From NCBI GenBank assembly GCA_964447335.1, contig CAYUSA010000004.1, positions 21,477-85,476 on the forward strand: DNA of 64,000 nucleotides, given 5' to 3'. Both the position numbers and the translations under genes were made by a program. The notes below the pieces were generated by a model, which saw only the letters and a list, made by a program, of their open reading frames with translations, did no database searches and was not told the DNA's origin. This document shows, piece after piece, positions 46,672 through 55,278 of this stretch. Positions within the stretch are counted from its first letter, which is position 1. Each line of letters opens with the position of its first letter. Origin of the DNA: HRBIN12 sp964447335 (GTDB lineage Bacteria > Actinomycetota > UBA4738 > HRBIN12).

Positions 46672-47972
46672 CGCGCGAGCTCCCGCTCGATCGCGTGGGA
46701 GACGCCGTCACGGACCTCGGCGAGCGGGATCCGGTCCAGGACCTCCTGGAAGAAGCCGAACACGATCAGGCGCTCCGCCTCGCCGCGCGGGATCCCGCGG
46801 CTCTGGAGGTAGAACAGCGTCTCCTCCTCGACCGGTCCGACGCTCGCGGCGTGGCCACAGCGCACGTCGTTCGCCTCGATCTCGAGGTTCGGGATCGCGT
46901 CGGCCTTGGCGTGCTCCGAGAGCACGATGTTGCGGCTGGTCTGCATCGCGTTGGTCTTCTGGGCGCCGGGGCGAACGTGCACCCAGCCGCTGTAGACGGC
47001 GCGGCTCTCGTCGCGGAGCGCGCCCTTGTAGAGCAGGTCGCTCGTCCCGTTCGGTGCGACGTGATCCTGCTCGGTGCGGTGGTCGAAGTGCTGGGAGCCA
47101 TCGGCGAAGAACACGCCGAGCATCTCGCTGAACGCTCCGGACTCGGCGAGGACGGTCTCCGTCTCGGCTCGCGCGAGCGAGGCGCCGAAGCCGACCGCGA
47201 CCGAGCGGAAGTCCGTGTCTCGCGACAGGTGCGCACGCTGCACGCCGAGGTGCGTGACGCCCTCGCCCCACTCCTGGATCGAGACGTACCGCACGCGCGA
47301 GGCCGGTCCGACGTGGATCTCGACCACCGCGCTCGAGAGCGCCCGCCCGAGGTCCGGCGACGCGTACCGGTCGATGAAGGTCACCTCGGCGTCCTCGCCC
47401 ACGACCAGGAGCGTGTGCGGGAACACCGCGGCGCCGTCGGCGTCGAGCCAGGTGAGGGTCTGCAGCGGCATCTCGACCACGACGCCGTCGGGCACGTACA
47501 GGAACGTGCCGCCGGTGCGGAACGCGCCGTGGAGCGCGGTGAACTTCGTGCGCGAGCTCGGCACGAGCGCGTGCAGGTGCGGCTCGACGAGCTCGGGGTG
47601 CTCCCCGGCGGCCCGGTCGAGGTCGGTGAAGATCACGCCCTTCGCCGCGAGCTCGGGGTCGAGATGCACGACGGCGATCTCCGAGTTGTGCTGGATCTGC
47701 AGGCCGGCGCGCTCCCCCACCGGGCCCGCCGCCTGCAGGATCCGCTCGTCGACGCCGTCGAGGTTCCCGGCCCGCACGCCCGCGGCGAACGGCGCGAACC
47801 CGAGGTCCAGGTCGGACAGGTCGGTGTAGCGCCACTCCTCGGTCTCTTGCGAGGGAATCGGGAGCGCTAGGTACTCGGTGAACGCCTGCTTGCGCAGGCT
47901 CTCGACGAACGCCGGCGCCGCAGGCAGCGCGCCGAGCGCCTCCTCGCCGAACGTGGTCTTCGAGCCGCTCAT
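46668..47972 (-). CDS. sufD: Fe-S cluster assembly protein SufD
   Basis: A 434-aa SufD partner of SufB and SufC. The beta-helix core and C-terminal helices match: RTGGTFLYVPDGVVVEMPLQ, EVTFIDRYASP, SSAVVEIHVGPASRVRYVSIQEW, VRPGAQKTNAMQTSRNIVLSE, DVRCGHAASVGPVEEETLFYLQSRGI. In most relatives sufB lies directly upstream; here an island starts 42 bp before the ATG. No strong new promoter was identified there. Confidence 0.95.
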   Translation of the reverse strand: MSGSKTTFGEEALGALPAAPAFVESLRKQAFTEYLALPIPSQETEEWRYTDLSDLDLGFAPFAAGVRAGNLDGVDERILQAAGPVGERAGLQIQHNSEIAVVHLDPELAAKGVIFTDLDRAAGEHPELVEPHLHALVPSSRTKFTALHGAFRTGGTFLYVPDGVVVEMPLQTLTWLDADGAAVFPHTLLVVGEDAEVTFIDRYASPDLGRALSSAVVEIHVGPASRVRYVSIQEWGEGVTHLGVQRAHLSRDTDFRSVAVGFGASLARAETETVLAESGAFSEMLGVFFADGSQHFDHRTEQDHVAPNGTSDLLYKGALRDESRAVYSGWVHVRPGAQKTNAMQTSRNIVLSEHAKADAIPNLEIEANDVRCGHAASVGPVEEETLFYLQSRGIPRGEAERLIVFGFFQEVLDRIPLAEVRDGVSHAIERELAR

Positions 47973-48014
47973 GGGTGGAATCCTACCAATGGAGTCGGAT
48001 TCGTCACCCGGAAC

Positions 48015-48365
48015 TCATCGCGGCGACCGGACCCGGAGCCGAGGCACCCGGTCGAAGTCGCGGCGGTTGCGCGTGAGGATCGGGACACCGAGATGGAGCG
48101 CCGTCGCCGCGATGACGGCGTCGCCCAGGTCCAGGCCCGAGTCGCGACGGATACGACCCGCGAGTTCGGCGACGTCGGGCCCGATCCCCACCTCGACCGA
48201 GCCCGAGAGCAGGTCGCGGACCTCCTCCTCCTGCTCCGGGCGCCCGGCGAACAGCTCCGCCCTGGTGAGGATGGAGTGGTAGATGACGTCCGTTCCAACT
48301 CGGAACTCCCGACGACCCCGCAGGTGGTCGACGAGGACGTCCGTGTCGACCAGGAGGTCACTCAA
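48015..48365 (-). CDS. vapC: PIN-domain toxin (VapC-like)
   Basis: A 116-aa PIN-domain RNase. LLVDTDVLVDHLRGRREF carries the first acidic residues, LTRAELFAGRPEQEEEV the second, and SGLDLGDAVIAATALHLGVPILTRNRRDFDRV the last acidic cluster. All four PIN acidic positions look present. Overlaps the antitoxin gene by 8 nt. Likely cleaves tRNA or rRNA when free. First gene after sufD on the island side. Confidence 0.9.
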   Translation of the reverse strand: MSDLLVDTDVLVDHLRGRREFRVGTDVIYHSILTRAELFAGRPEQEEEVRDLLSGSVEVGIGPDVAELAGRIRRDSGLDLGDAVIAATALHLGVPILTRNRRDFDRVPRLRVRSPR

Positions 48366-48582
48366 AGCTGCGGTTCCACTCGGAGCGGTCGGGGACCTCG
48401 AAGTCGGGCGCGATCCCGAACGTGCGCTTCAGGACCTCGTCTCGGTTCGGCGGCTCCCCCAGGTACCGGTCGACCGCCTCACGGATCAGCTCGGCGAGCG
48501 TCTTGTGCTCACGCTTGCCAAGCGCGTCGAGCTTCGTCCGCTGCTCCTTCGTGAGGTAGATCTGCGTTCTGGTGGTCGCCAT
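48358..48582 (-). CDS. vapB: Ribbon-helix-helix antitoxin
   Basis: A 74-aa antitoxin. TRTQIYLTKEQRTKLDALGKREHKTLAELIREAVDRYL is a standard RHH (CopG-like) fold for operator binding; the acidic, aromatic tail (FEVPDRSEWNRSFE) should wrap the toxin. I chose the ATG at 48582, because the alternative at 48603 lies upstream of the repeated TATACAG operator-like motif. Confidence 0.88.
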   Translation of the reverse strand: MATTRTQIYLTKEQRTKLDALGKREHKTLAELIREAVDRYLGEPPNRDEVLKRTFGIAPDFEVPDRSEWNRSFE

Positions 48583-48600
48583 ATACAGCGCAGTATACAG
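48582..48600 (-). promoter_or_regulatory. Operator/promoter of the VapBC-like pair
   Basis: Two TATACAG copies 12 bp apart (48582-48588 and 48594-48600) at the antitoxin start. On the minus strand TATACT (48592-48597) forms a near-consensus -10, placing the transcript start within a few bases of the ATG. Repeats of this kind are typical RHH autoregulation sites. Confidence 0.6.
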
Positions 48601-48614
48601 CACTGGGTTGCGAA

Positions 48615-51600
48615 CTACGCGCCACCCCAGCGTTGGGCGATGTAGCGCTCGCGCTCCTTCTGGTCCTCCACCGCGCGGGTCCCGTTGTTCATGCGGACGT
48701 ACAACACCCGCTCCTTGCTCTGCTGCCCATGCGCGTCCGCCACCGTGACCTCAGCCTCCACCGGATGGCTCGAGGGCTCCACGTGGACACGCGCCAGGTC
48801 GTGCCCGTCGACGCGGTGGACCGTGGTGGTCACGTTCGCGGCCGCGGCGAGCCCGACCGCGTTCTCGATGACCTGGTTCAGATGCAGGAGGAAGACGTCC
48901 GCGTCGGCCTTCCCCTCCCGGCGGAGCGTGGCGTAGTCGTGCTCGAGCCCGACGATCTCGCCGCCGTCCCCGACCCCGACCACCAGCGTGCCGCCGAACT
49001 CCGAGTTCAGGAACGCCGCGACGGTCTTGATCGCCGCGCCCTCGACCAGCTTGCTCTTCGCGCCGCGCTCGAGGTCCCACCGGAGCGTGGACTTGAGCTC
49101 GAGGTGCTTGTCCTCGGACCGAGCGAGGAGCTCCCCGATCGGACACGTCTTCTGGTACGCGACCCGCGCGCGCTCGTACACGCGAGGCATGAGCGCTCTC
49201 GTGATCTCGGCCTGAAGCTCGGGCGTGTCCAGGATGCGGATCGTGAGCTCCTCGGCCTGGTTCATCCTCGCCGTCACGGCCTTCTCGAAGCGCTTGTCGA
49301 ACTCGATCCCGAAGTTGTCCGGGGTGTTCGCGGCGGCCTGCTGCTGGATCTCCGGGTCGGCGGCCATGTCGACCCCGATGCCCTCGAGGTGGAGCCGGTC
49401 GGCCTCGGACAGGTCGCCCCCGAACCGCTCGTTCAGCCGCAGGATGAGCTCGGAGAGCGGCGCGAGCAGGTCCTCGTATCCACCCGGCCCGCCCTCGCCG
49501 AACGCATGGAGCACCCCGCCGCCCTTCTCGAGGCTGAGATCGTGCTCGCCGGTCTTGCCCACGCGCAGGTGCGTCATCTGTACCTGGTCACCCAGGTCCA
49601 TCGAGCCGACCGGCTCGGACGGCAGCCGCCGCTCCAGCAGCCGGCAGTACGCGTACCGCTTCTCCATGGCGGTGTCCGCGAGCGGCAGGACCTGCGAGAT
49701 GAACCCGTACCGCGAGACGAACCGCTTCAACCAGGACCGGCACTCCTCCTGATCCGAGTCGTCCAGGTCGATGAACCGGTCCGCGGCCGCGTCCAGCAGC
49801 GCGTACAGCTGTGCCTGCACGCCGACGCCATCTCCACCCGTGAAGTAGGCCTGCGCGAAGGCCTCGACGTCCTCGGACCGCACCACGCCGAACCGGTCAA
49901 GCTCGCGCCACGCGTCGTACAGCTCGTTCGCGTCGCTCGGCACGGCGACGGAGGCGTCGTAGTACGGCGCGAACGCCCGCTGGATCTGCTCGGCCTCGTT
50001 CACGAAGTCGAGCACGAACGTGTCGTCCTTGTCCGGATGGATCCGGTTCAGCCGCGAGAGCGTCTGCACGGCGTTCACGCCCTCGAGCTTCTTGTCCACG
50101 AACATCGTGTGGAGCAGGGGCTGGTCGAACCCCGTCTGGAACTTCTCGGCCACGACGAGGATCCGGTACGCGTCCGTTCCGAACCGCTCGGCGGTCTGCG
50201 ACTCGGGGAAGCCGTTCATGTTGGGCTCGGTGTGGTCGATCCCGCCATCGCTGACCGTCCCCGAGAACGCCACGAGCGTCTCCACGTCGCCGTACCCGTG
50301 CTCACGCGCGTAGGCGTCGATCGCCTGCTTGAACCGAACCGCCGACAGGCGCGAGCGGCAGACGACCATGGCCTTCGCCCGCCCGCCGACCTTGTGCCGG
50401 GTGGACCGGCGGAAGTGCTCGACGACGATCGCCGCCTTCTGCACCACGACCGAGGGATGCAGCGTCACGTACCTCGCGATCGCCTTCGAGGCGTCGCGCA
50501 CCGACACCTCGGGGTCCTCCTCCCCGGCCCGTGCCAGGCGGAAGTAGGTCTCGTAGGTCGTGGAGTGCTCCAGGACGTCGCGGATGAACCCCTCCTCGAT
50601 CGCCTGCCGCATCGAGTACAGGTGGAACGGCCGGTGCCGACCGTCCTCGTCCGGCGGCTCCCCGAACAGCTCGAGCGTCTTGCCCTTCGGCGTCGCCGTG
50701 AAGGCGAACATCGACAGGTTCCCGTGCGGGCCCCGCGCCTTCGCCGAGGCCTCGACGAGCGCGTCGACCGCGTCCCGGGGATCGATCGTGCCCTCCTCCC
50801 CCACCTCGACCGTCACGCTCCCGAGCGCCTTCTTCATCTCCTGGGCGGTCTCGCCGGTCTGCGACGAGTGCGCCTCGTCGACGATCACCGCGTACCGGCG
50901 CTCGGGCAGGCCGGCGACCTCCTCGACGACGAACGGGAACTTCTGCAGCGTCGTGACGACGATCTTCGCCTCGGCCGAGCGGAGCGCCTCCGCGAGCTCC
51001 TTCGAGGACTCCTCGACCTTCTTCACCATCCCGTGCGCGTGCTCGAACTGGTAGACGGTGTTCTGCAGCTGCCGGTCGAGCACCCGGCGGTCCGTGACCA
51101 CGACCACCTTGTCGAAGACCTTGGTGTCCGTGGCATCGTGCAGCGAGGCCAGCCGGTGCGCGAGCCAGGCGATCGTGTTCGACTTGCCGGACCCGGCCGA
51201 GTGCTGCACCAGGTAGTTGCGCCCGGCGCCATGCGCGTGGGCGTGCGCCTCGAGCCTGCGCACGGCGTCCCACTGGTGGAACCGAGGGAAGATCGGCTCG
51301 GCGTCGCGCCACGCCCCCTTGCCCTTGCCGCCGGGCTTCGACGGCTGCACGTGCACGAAGCGGTTGAGGATGTCCAGCCACGCGTGTCGCTCCCAGACCT
51401 GCTCCCACAGGTAGGAGGTCGCGTAGCCGTCGGGGTTCGCGGGATTGCCTGCGCCGCAGGCCGTCGCGCTCGGGTCGCTCCCCCGGTTGAACGGCAGGAA
51501 GCGCGTCGCCGCCTTCTCGAGCCTCGTCGTCATCATCACGAGGTCGGGGTCCACCGCGAAGTGCACGATCGCGCGCCGCCCGAGGAGCACGTCCCGCGGG

Positions 51601-52130
51601 TCGCGATCGGTCCGATACTGCGCCATCGCGTGCTCGACGGTCTGGTGGGTCAGCGGGTTCTTCAGCTCGGCGGTGGCAACGGGCAACCCGTTCACGAACA
51701 GCGCGAGGTCGAGCGCGTTCGCGTGCTCCGGCGCGTAGTGGAGCTGCCGGATCACCGTGAGCCGGTTCGCCGCGTACTTCGCCTCGAGGTCCGGGTTCAG
51801 CCCCGACGCCGGCCGGAAGTACGCGAGCCGGATCTCGACCCCGAGGTCCTCGACCCCGTGCCGCAGGACGTCGATCGTCCCGCGCTCGTCGATCTGCTTC
51901 GCGAGCCGCTCGTCGAACCGCCGCTGTGCGGTATCGGGGTCACCTCCGTTCCGCTTGACGAGCTCCTCCCACTCCTCGGCTTGCGTCGCGCCGATGAACG
52001 TGAAGAGCTCCGCGGAGTCGAGCGCCACCGCCGGGTCGTAGTGGGTCGGGACGCCGCGCGTGTAGCCGCCATCGGCGACGAGCGACTCGACGATAGCGTC
52101 CTCGAACGCGACCTCCTTCGTGGCCCTCAT
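48615..52130 (-). CDS. hsdR: Type I restriction endonuclease subunit HsdR with AlbA_2-like C-terminal domain
   Basis: An 1171-aa translocating nuclease. The N-terminal PD-(D/E)XK domain includes DLALFVNGLPVATAELKN; Walker A QHSAGSGKSNTIAWL is near residue 313, the DEAH box VDEAHSSQTGE near 417, and motif-like FTATPKGKTLELFG follows. From ~1005 the chain changes to EDKHLELKSTLRWD...KTVAAFLNSEFGGTLVVGVGDGGEIVG, an AlbA_2/Schlafen-type DNA-binding domain not found in ordinary HsdR. I chose the ATG at 52130. The subunit lies ~6 kb from hsdS, separated by AbiE and unknown genes. Confidence 0.9.
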   Translation of the reverse strand: MRATKEVAFEDAIVESLVADGGYTRGVPTHYDPAVALDSAELFTFIGATQAEEWEELVKRNGGDPDTAQRRFDERLAKQIDERGTIDVLRHGVEDLGVEIRLAYFRPASGLNPDLEAKYAANRLTVIRQLHYAPEHANALDLALFVNGLPVATAELKNPLTHQTVEHAMAQYRTDRDPRDVLLGRRAIVHFAVDPDLVMMTTRLEKAATRFLPFNRGSDPSATACGAGNPANPDGYATSYLWEQVWERHAWLDILNRFVHVQPSKPGGKGKGAWRDAEPIFPRFHQWDAVRRLEAHAHAHGAGRNYLVQHSAGSGKSNTIAWLAHRLASLHDATDTKVFDKVVVVTDRRVLDRQLQNTVYQFEHAHGMVKKVEESSKELAEALRSAEAKIVVTTLQKFPFVVEEVAGLPERRYAVIVDEAHSSQTGETAQEMKKALGSVTVEVGEEGTIDPRDAVDALVEASAKARGPHGNLSMFAFTATPKGKTLELFGEPPDEDGRHRPFHLYSMRQAIEEGFIRDVLEHSTTYETYFRLARAGEEDPEVSVRDASKAIARYVTLHPSVVVQKAAIVVEHFRRSTRHKVGGRAKAMVVCRSRLSAVRFKQAIDAYAREHGYGDVETLVAFSGTVSDGGIDHTEPNMNGFPESQTAERFGTDAYRILVVAEKFQTGFDQPLLHTMFVDKKLEGVNAVQTLSRLNRIHPDKDDTFVLDFVNEAEQIQRAFAPYYDASVAVPSDANELYDAWRELDRFGVVRSEDVEAFAQAYFTGGDGVGVQAQLYALLDAAADRFIDLDDSDQEECRSWLKRFVSRYGFISQVLPLADTAMEKRYAYCRLLERRLPSEPVGSMDLGDQVQMTHLRVGKTGEHDLSLEKGGGVLHAFGEGGPGGYEDLLAPLSELILRLNERFGGDLSEADRLHLEGIGVDMAADPEIQQQAAANTPDNFGIEFDKRFEKAVTARMNQAEELTIRILDTPELQAEITRALMPRVYERARVAYQKTCPIGELLARSEDKHLELKSTLRWDLERGAKSKLVEGAAIKTVAAFLNSEFGGTLVVGVGDGGEIVGLEHDYATLRREGKADADVFLLHLNQVIENAVGLAAAANVTTTVHRVDGHDLARVHVEPSSHPVEAEVTVADAHGQQSKERVLYVRMNNGTRAVEDQKERERYIAQRWGGA

Positions 52131-52224
52131 CGACCCCACCCGCTCGACGTCACCGCTCCACCCCTCCGCCCGCATCGTAGTCGTAGCCGCATCGACATCG
52201 GTCGCGGAGACGTTCTCGCGGGGA

Positions 52225-53244
52225 TCAGAGCGCCCGGGGACGTCTCGTCTCGTGTTGTGCTTCGACGGCGAGCGCCGTGGCCTCGTCCTCGGGGTTGGGT
52301 CGACGGCCCGTCCCGAGCGGCGTCCCGGATCCGCCCGTCCACGACAGAGACGCGGGATCCCAGACGCCGACGGCGCTCCCCGCAAGCACCGGATCGAGGA
52401 AGTGGCGCACGGTCCCGACCGCCGCCTCGAGCGTTCGGTCGGCCGCGCCGGGGGCGTTCCGCACCTCCCGTGCGTAACCGGGAGGCCAGTCGGGAGTGGA
52501 CGGAACCGTCAACCGGCTCGGCAACGCGAGACGCCTGCGGCGACCCTGCGATCTGACGGCGCGGATCAACGCCTCCGCACCGGGGCGGGTAGTTCGAGCG
52601 AACACAGCCAGGTCGACGAGATCGCGGTAGCGCGTGCTCGGTTGCGCCGGGCCGGCGATCCGCTCGTGGAGTTCGTGCAGCGCGTGGACCTTGTCGGCGA
52701 TGTGATCCGTAAGCGGGTAGACACGGTATGGCGTCGTCACGATCCCCGGGATCGGTATCGGAACGAGCGGTCCGAGCGTCTCCGGTGTGCTCGTCATGTC
52801 GATATCGGTGACCAGATCGACGGGGAACGACGCGAACTGCGTGGCTCCGAGGTAGGCGGTCACCCGAACGCGCCGCGCCTGCGTCGCCCCTGCCGTGGGT
52901 CGCCCCGAGGTGACCTCGAAGCGGAAGAGATCACCGATGTCGCGCCCCGCCGCTGCGCGCAGGGCCTCCTCGGCCTCAGCAGCCCCACCCGCTCGTCGGT
53001 AGAGGTCGATGTCGCGCGTGTGGCGACCGTCTGGTCCGAGCCGCGCGAGCATGGCGGTGGCGCCCTTGAGGATCCAGCCATCGGCTACCGGGCCGGAGAA
53101 GACGCGAGTGAGCAGCCGATCGTATGCGAACTGCCGGAGGAGGTCGCTGAGGTTCACGCGCGGGTCGGTGCGTACGAGTGCCGTCAGGCGATCGGTCACG
53201 CTCCGCCGGAGCGCCTGCGGGTCGCGCAGCAGCGGCTCGGTCAC
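52225..53244 (-). CDS. abiEii: AbiEii-like nucleotidyltransferase toxin
   Basis: A 339-aa protein with the AbiEii/MenT fold. GWILKGATAMLARLGPDGRHTRDIDLYRR contains the GGS-like and DxD-type nucleotidyltransferase signature (TRDIDL). HIADKVHALHELHERIAG and STRYRDLVDLAVF match the C-terminal region. These toxins add nucleotides to tRNA ends and stop growth on phage infection. It overlaps the AbiEi gene by 4 nt; 94 bp before hsdR. Confidence 0.88.
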   Translation of the reverse strand: MTEPLLRDPQALRRSVTDRLTALVRTDPRVNLSDLLRQFAYDRLLTRVFSGPVADGWILKGATAMLARLGPDGRHTRDIDLYRRAGGAAEAEEALRAAAGRDIGDLFRFEVTSGRPTAGATQARRVRVTAYLGATQFASFPVDLVTDIDMTSTPETLGPLVPIPIPGIVTTPYRVYPLTDHIADKVHALHELHERIAGPAQPSTRYRDLVDLAVFARTTRPGAEALIRAVRSQGRRRRLALPSRLTVPSTPDWPPGYAREVRNAPGAADRTLEAAVGTVRHFLDPVLAGSAVGVWDPASLSWTGGSGTPLGTGRRPNPEDEATALAVEAQHETRRPRAL

Positions 53245-53915
53245 GCCCGAGCCTCCTCGAGCAGCACCTCTCGGCGCGGGCTTCCGGCCAGTCGCAGCAT
53301 GTGATCGAGCAGCCCGACGCTATCCCCGGCGTGGAGCCCGAAGCGTCCCGCGAAGGGCGCGATCTTCTCGGCAACCGTGCTCGGACTCTCGTGGACGTAC
53401 GTCAGCACCTCGTCGATGATCTGCGCCACCGCGGTCGGGTCGACGTGGTCGGCAAGCAGGTCCGCGACCGTGCGGCCCGCACGCGTGGCGGGAAGGCCGT
53501 GGAGCACCAGCCGGTCCTGATCCTCCACGGTTCCGCGGTGGAGGCGTACATCGCGGCGCCGGCTCTGGCGACGCACGGGGATGGTGAACTCATGGACGTC
53601 GGCCCGCAGGTCGCCCACGCCGTAGAGCGCGGCGGCCGACGAGTGCGAGACGACCGCCACGTTGGGATCGTCGAACCGTTCCCATGCGCGCCTCTCCGGG
53701 TCGAGCTGCAGCCACGCCGCGCGGAGCGCTTGGTGCTCCGGCGCGGCGGCGCCCCGGATCCGGTAGACGCCCCGGTCGACCCGCTCCATCAGGCCAGCGT
53801 CGACGAGCCGGGTCAGCGTGGTCCAGCCCACACCGACCTGCTCGGTTTGGCGCCGGGTGACGAGCCCCCATTGCTCCTCAGCCAGCTCCGCGAGACGTTG
53901 CATCGGCCTTGACAT
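53241..53915 (-). CDS. abiEi: AbiEi-like antitoxin/repressor
   Basis: A 224-aa protein with an N-terminal winged helix (LAEEQWGLVTRRQTEQVGVGWTTLTRLVDAGLMERVDRGVYRI) and a C-terminal AbiEi domain (VSHSSAAALYGVGDLRADVHEFTIP, TVEDQDRLVLHGLPATRAGRTVADLL). It represses the operon and neutralises AbiEii. ATG at 53915; another in-frame ATG at 53903. Its promoter sits almost on the start codon. Confidence 0.88.
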   Translation of the reverse strand: MSRPMQRLAELAEEQWGLVTRRQTEQVGVGWTTLTRLVDAGLMERVDRGVYRIRGAAAPEHQALRAAWLQLDPERRAWERFDDPNVAVVSHSSAAALYGVGDLRADVHEFTIPVRRQSRRRDVRLHRGTVEDQDRLVLHGLPATRAGRTVADLLADHVDPTAVAQIIDEVLTYVHESPSTVAEKIAPFAGRFGLHAGDSVGLLDHMLRLAGSPRREVLLEEARA

Positions 53916-53922
53916 ACTGCGA

Positions 53923-53928
53923 AGTATA
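53923..53928 (-). promoter_or_regulatory. TATACT -10 box of abiE, near-leaderless
   Basis: Minus-strand TATACT ends 7 bases before the abiEi ATG, so transcription would begin at or next to the A of ATG, giving a leaderless mRNA. GTATAC here is also palindromic and may be part of the repressor site. No good -35 was seen. Confidence 0.5.
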
Positions 53929-53998
53929 CCGTATCTGACATAGTTTGCAGACAACCCCTGTTCCGCTTCGACGAGCGACCAGGGTCGGACGTTCGCGG

Positions 53999-54231
53999 TC
54001 AGCCCCAGAAGATGGCGGTCGGGTCCTCGTAGATCTCCTGGAGCTGCTCGTCGATGTCCGGGGTGGCGTCGACGTGACAGTACCGTTCCCACCGCCCGTT
54101 CCGGTCGGACCACCAGAAGTCCAGGTGGCGGTGCCGGCGTCGAACCTGAGCTGGGCGATCGTCATCGACGACCACTCCGGACCGAAGTCCTCCCGCCACG
54201 GAGGTCGCCGTTCGATGATCGAGGCGATCAA
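53999..54231 (-). pseudogene. DUF3024 fragment, frameshifted
   Basis: IIERRPPWREDFGPEWSSMTIAQLRFDAGTATWT in one frame, then FWWSDRNGRWERYCHVD and DEQLQEIYEDPTAIFWG in the next, match the C-terminal part of DUF3024 proteins. One base is missing near 54125, and the N-terminal ~35 residues are absent. The 5' break lies at about 54231. Confidence 0.65.
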
Positions 54232-54472
54232 GGCCGAGGGTTCGGGACCGAGCGAGGACCTCCGCTACCTCGACCTGCTCGTCGATCTCCGGAACGCGAT
54301 CGGCCATGGGAACGAGACCGAGATCGCCTCTCTATCGGCGGGTGGCGAAATCAAGGCCACGAAGGCCGCCTACCGTCGGTGCCGACGAACGATCCAGCGA
54401 CTCACGGCTACCATGGACAGGGTCGTCGCGGCGAAGATGGGAGCCGCGCTCGGGATCCCGGCCCCCTGGTAG
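54215..54472 (+). pseudogene. HEPN-like protein, 5'-truncated
   Basis: EDLRYLDLLVDLRNAIGHGNETEIASLSAGGEIK and TIQRLTATMDRVVAAKMGAAL look like the C-terminal half of a HEPN RNase-like domain, with R-N-A-x-x-H (RNAIGH) at the RX4-6H active-site position. The N-terminal half is missing; the frame begins against the DUF3024 fragment on the other strand. It may still be translated from the ATG at 54215. Confidence 0.5.
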
Positions 54473-54483
54473 GAGGTGTTGCG

Positions 54484-54699
54484 ATGACGACAACCGATGA
54501 CCTCTCCCACGGAGACGAGGTGCTGATCCCGTGGGGTCTCGACGAGGTTCGAGGGAGGGTGCACGAGGTCTACGGCACCCCGCCTCGGGTCCACGTCGTC
54601 GTTGAGCTCTCGCCCGAGCTGTCGGGGTCGGTCGTCGATGAACCGACCACCGTGACCCTGCCGCTGGATGCCGTGAAGAAGGTCGCTCCGGCGGCGTAG
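54484..54699 (+). CDS. 71-aa small protein
   Basis: A 71-aa protein of unknown function with a likely SH3-like beta barrel (HGDEVLIPWGLDEVRGRVHEVYG, RVHVVVELSPELSG, TVTLPLDAVKKV). A clear AGGAGG lies 8 nt before the ATG and overlaps the end of the HEPN fragment, so the two were probably one operon. Similar barrels occur next to HEPN-type genes, but I cannot assign a role. Confidence 0.6.
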   Translation: MTTTDDLSHGDEVLIPWGLDEVRGRVHEVYGTPPRVHVVVELSPELSGSVVDEPTTVTLPLDAVKKVAPAA

Positions 54700-54875
54700 C
54701 GGCTGCGCTGGAGCTTCGGAACCACGGCCCCGCCCGAAGACTGGACGGCGATCCCGACGTTCAGGCCGCCAGGGCTGCCTGTTGAGGGCGCGAGCCTCTC
54801 GCGACGAGGAACGCGATCCCGGGGGTTCGGTGGCACGGTCTATGCTCGACGCGGACCGGAGCGCGTGGAGTCCCG

Positions 54876-55274
54876 ATGCCCGAGACCGAACTGAAGCTGT
54901 TCAAGCGCTGCGTGCAGTTCCAACCCCGGAGCGACATCAACAAGGTCTCTCCCAGCACGCGCGGGATCTACGCCCTCCTCCACCGGCGCCCACGGACCGG
55001 GCGATACGACGTCGTGTATGTCGGGATGGCGCGCCAAGGTGCGGCTGGGAGGCTCCGCGCGCACGCCCGCAGCGAGAAGAAGCGCGACCTCTGGACGCAC
55101 TTCTCCATCTTCGGGGTCTTCGACAACGTGCGCGCCGAGGAGATCGAGGAGCTGGAGGGCCTCCTGCGCCACATCTACCGGATGGATTCCGTGGCGAACC
55201 GGCTGAACGCCCAGCGCGGCTTCACCAAGCTCCGCCGGGTTCGCACCAAACGCCTCGACGACTGGTGGGAGTAG
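54876..55274 (+). CDS. GIY-YIG nuclease-fold protein
   Basis: A 132-aa stand-alone GIY-YIG domain. GIYALL (GIY), VVYVGMA (YIG), GRLRAHARSEKKRD (catalytic Arg), EELEGLLRHIY (metal-binding Glu) and VANRLN (Asn) appear in the right order and spacing. The C-terminus (RRVRTKRLDDWWE) is basic then aromatic. It is coupled with the next gene (4 bp). Could be a homing-type or defence nuclease. Confidence 0.8.
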   Translation: MPETELKLFKRCVQFQPRSDINKVSPSTRGIYALLHRRPRTGRYDVVYVGMARQGAAGRLRAHARSEKKRDLWTHFSIFGVFDNVRAEEIEELEGLLRHIYRMDSVANRLNAQRGFTKLRRVRTKRLDDWWE

Positions 55275-55278
55275 GAAG

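Noticed and set aside
48633..52556. 1307-codon open frame antisense to hsdR
   Set aside because: Composition is an antisense artefact (Arg/Val/His/Asp-rich) and hsdR is clearly real with all motifs.
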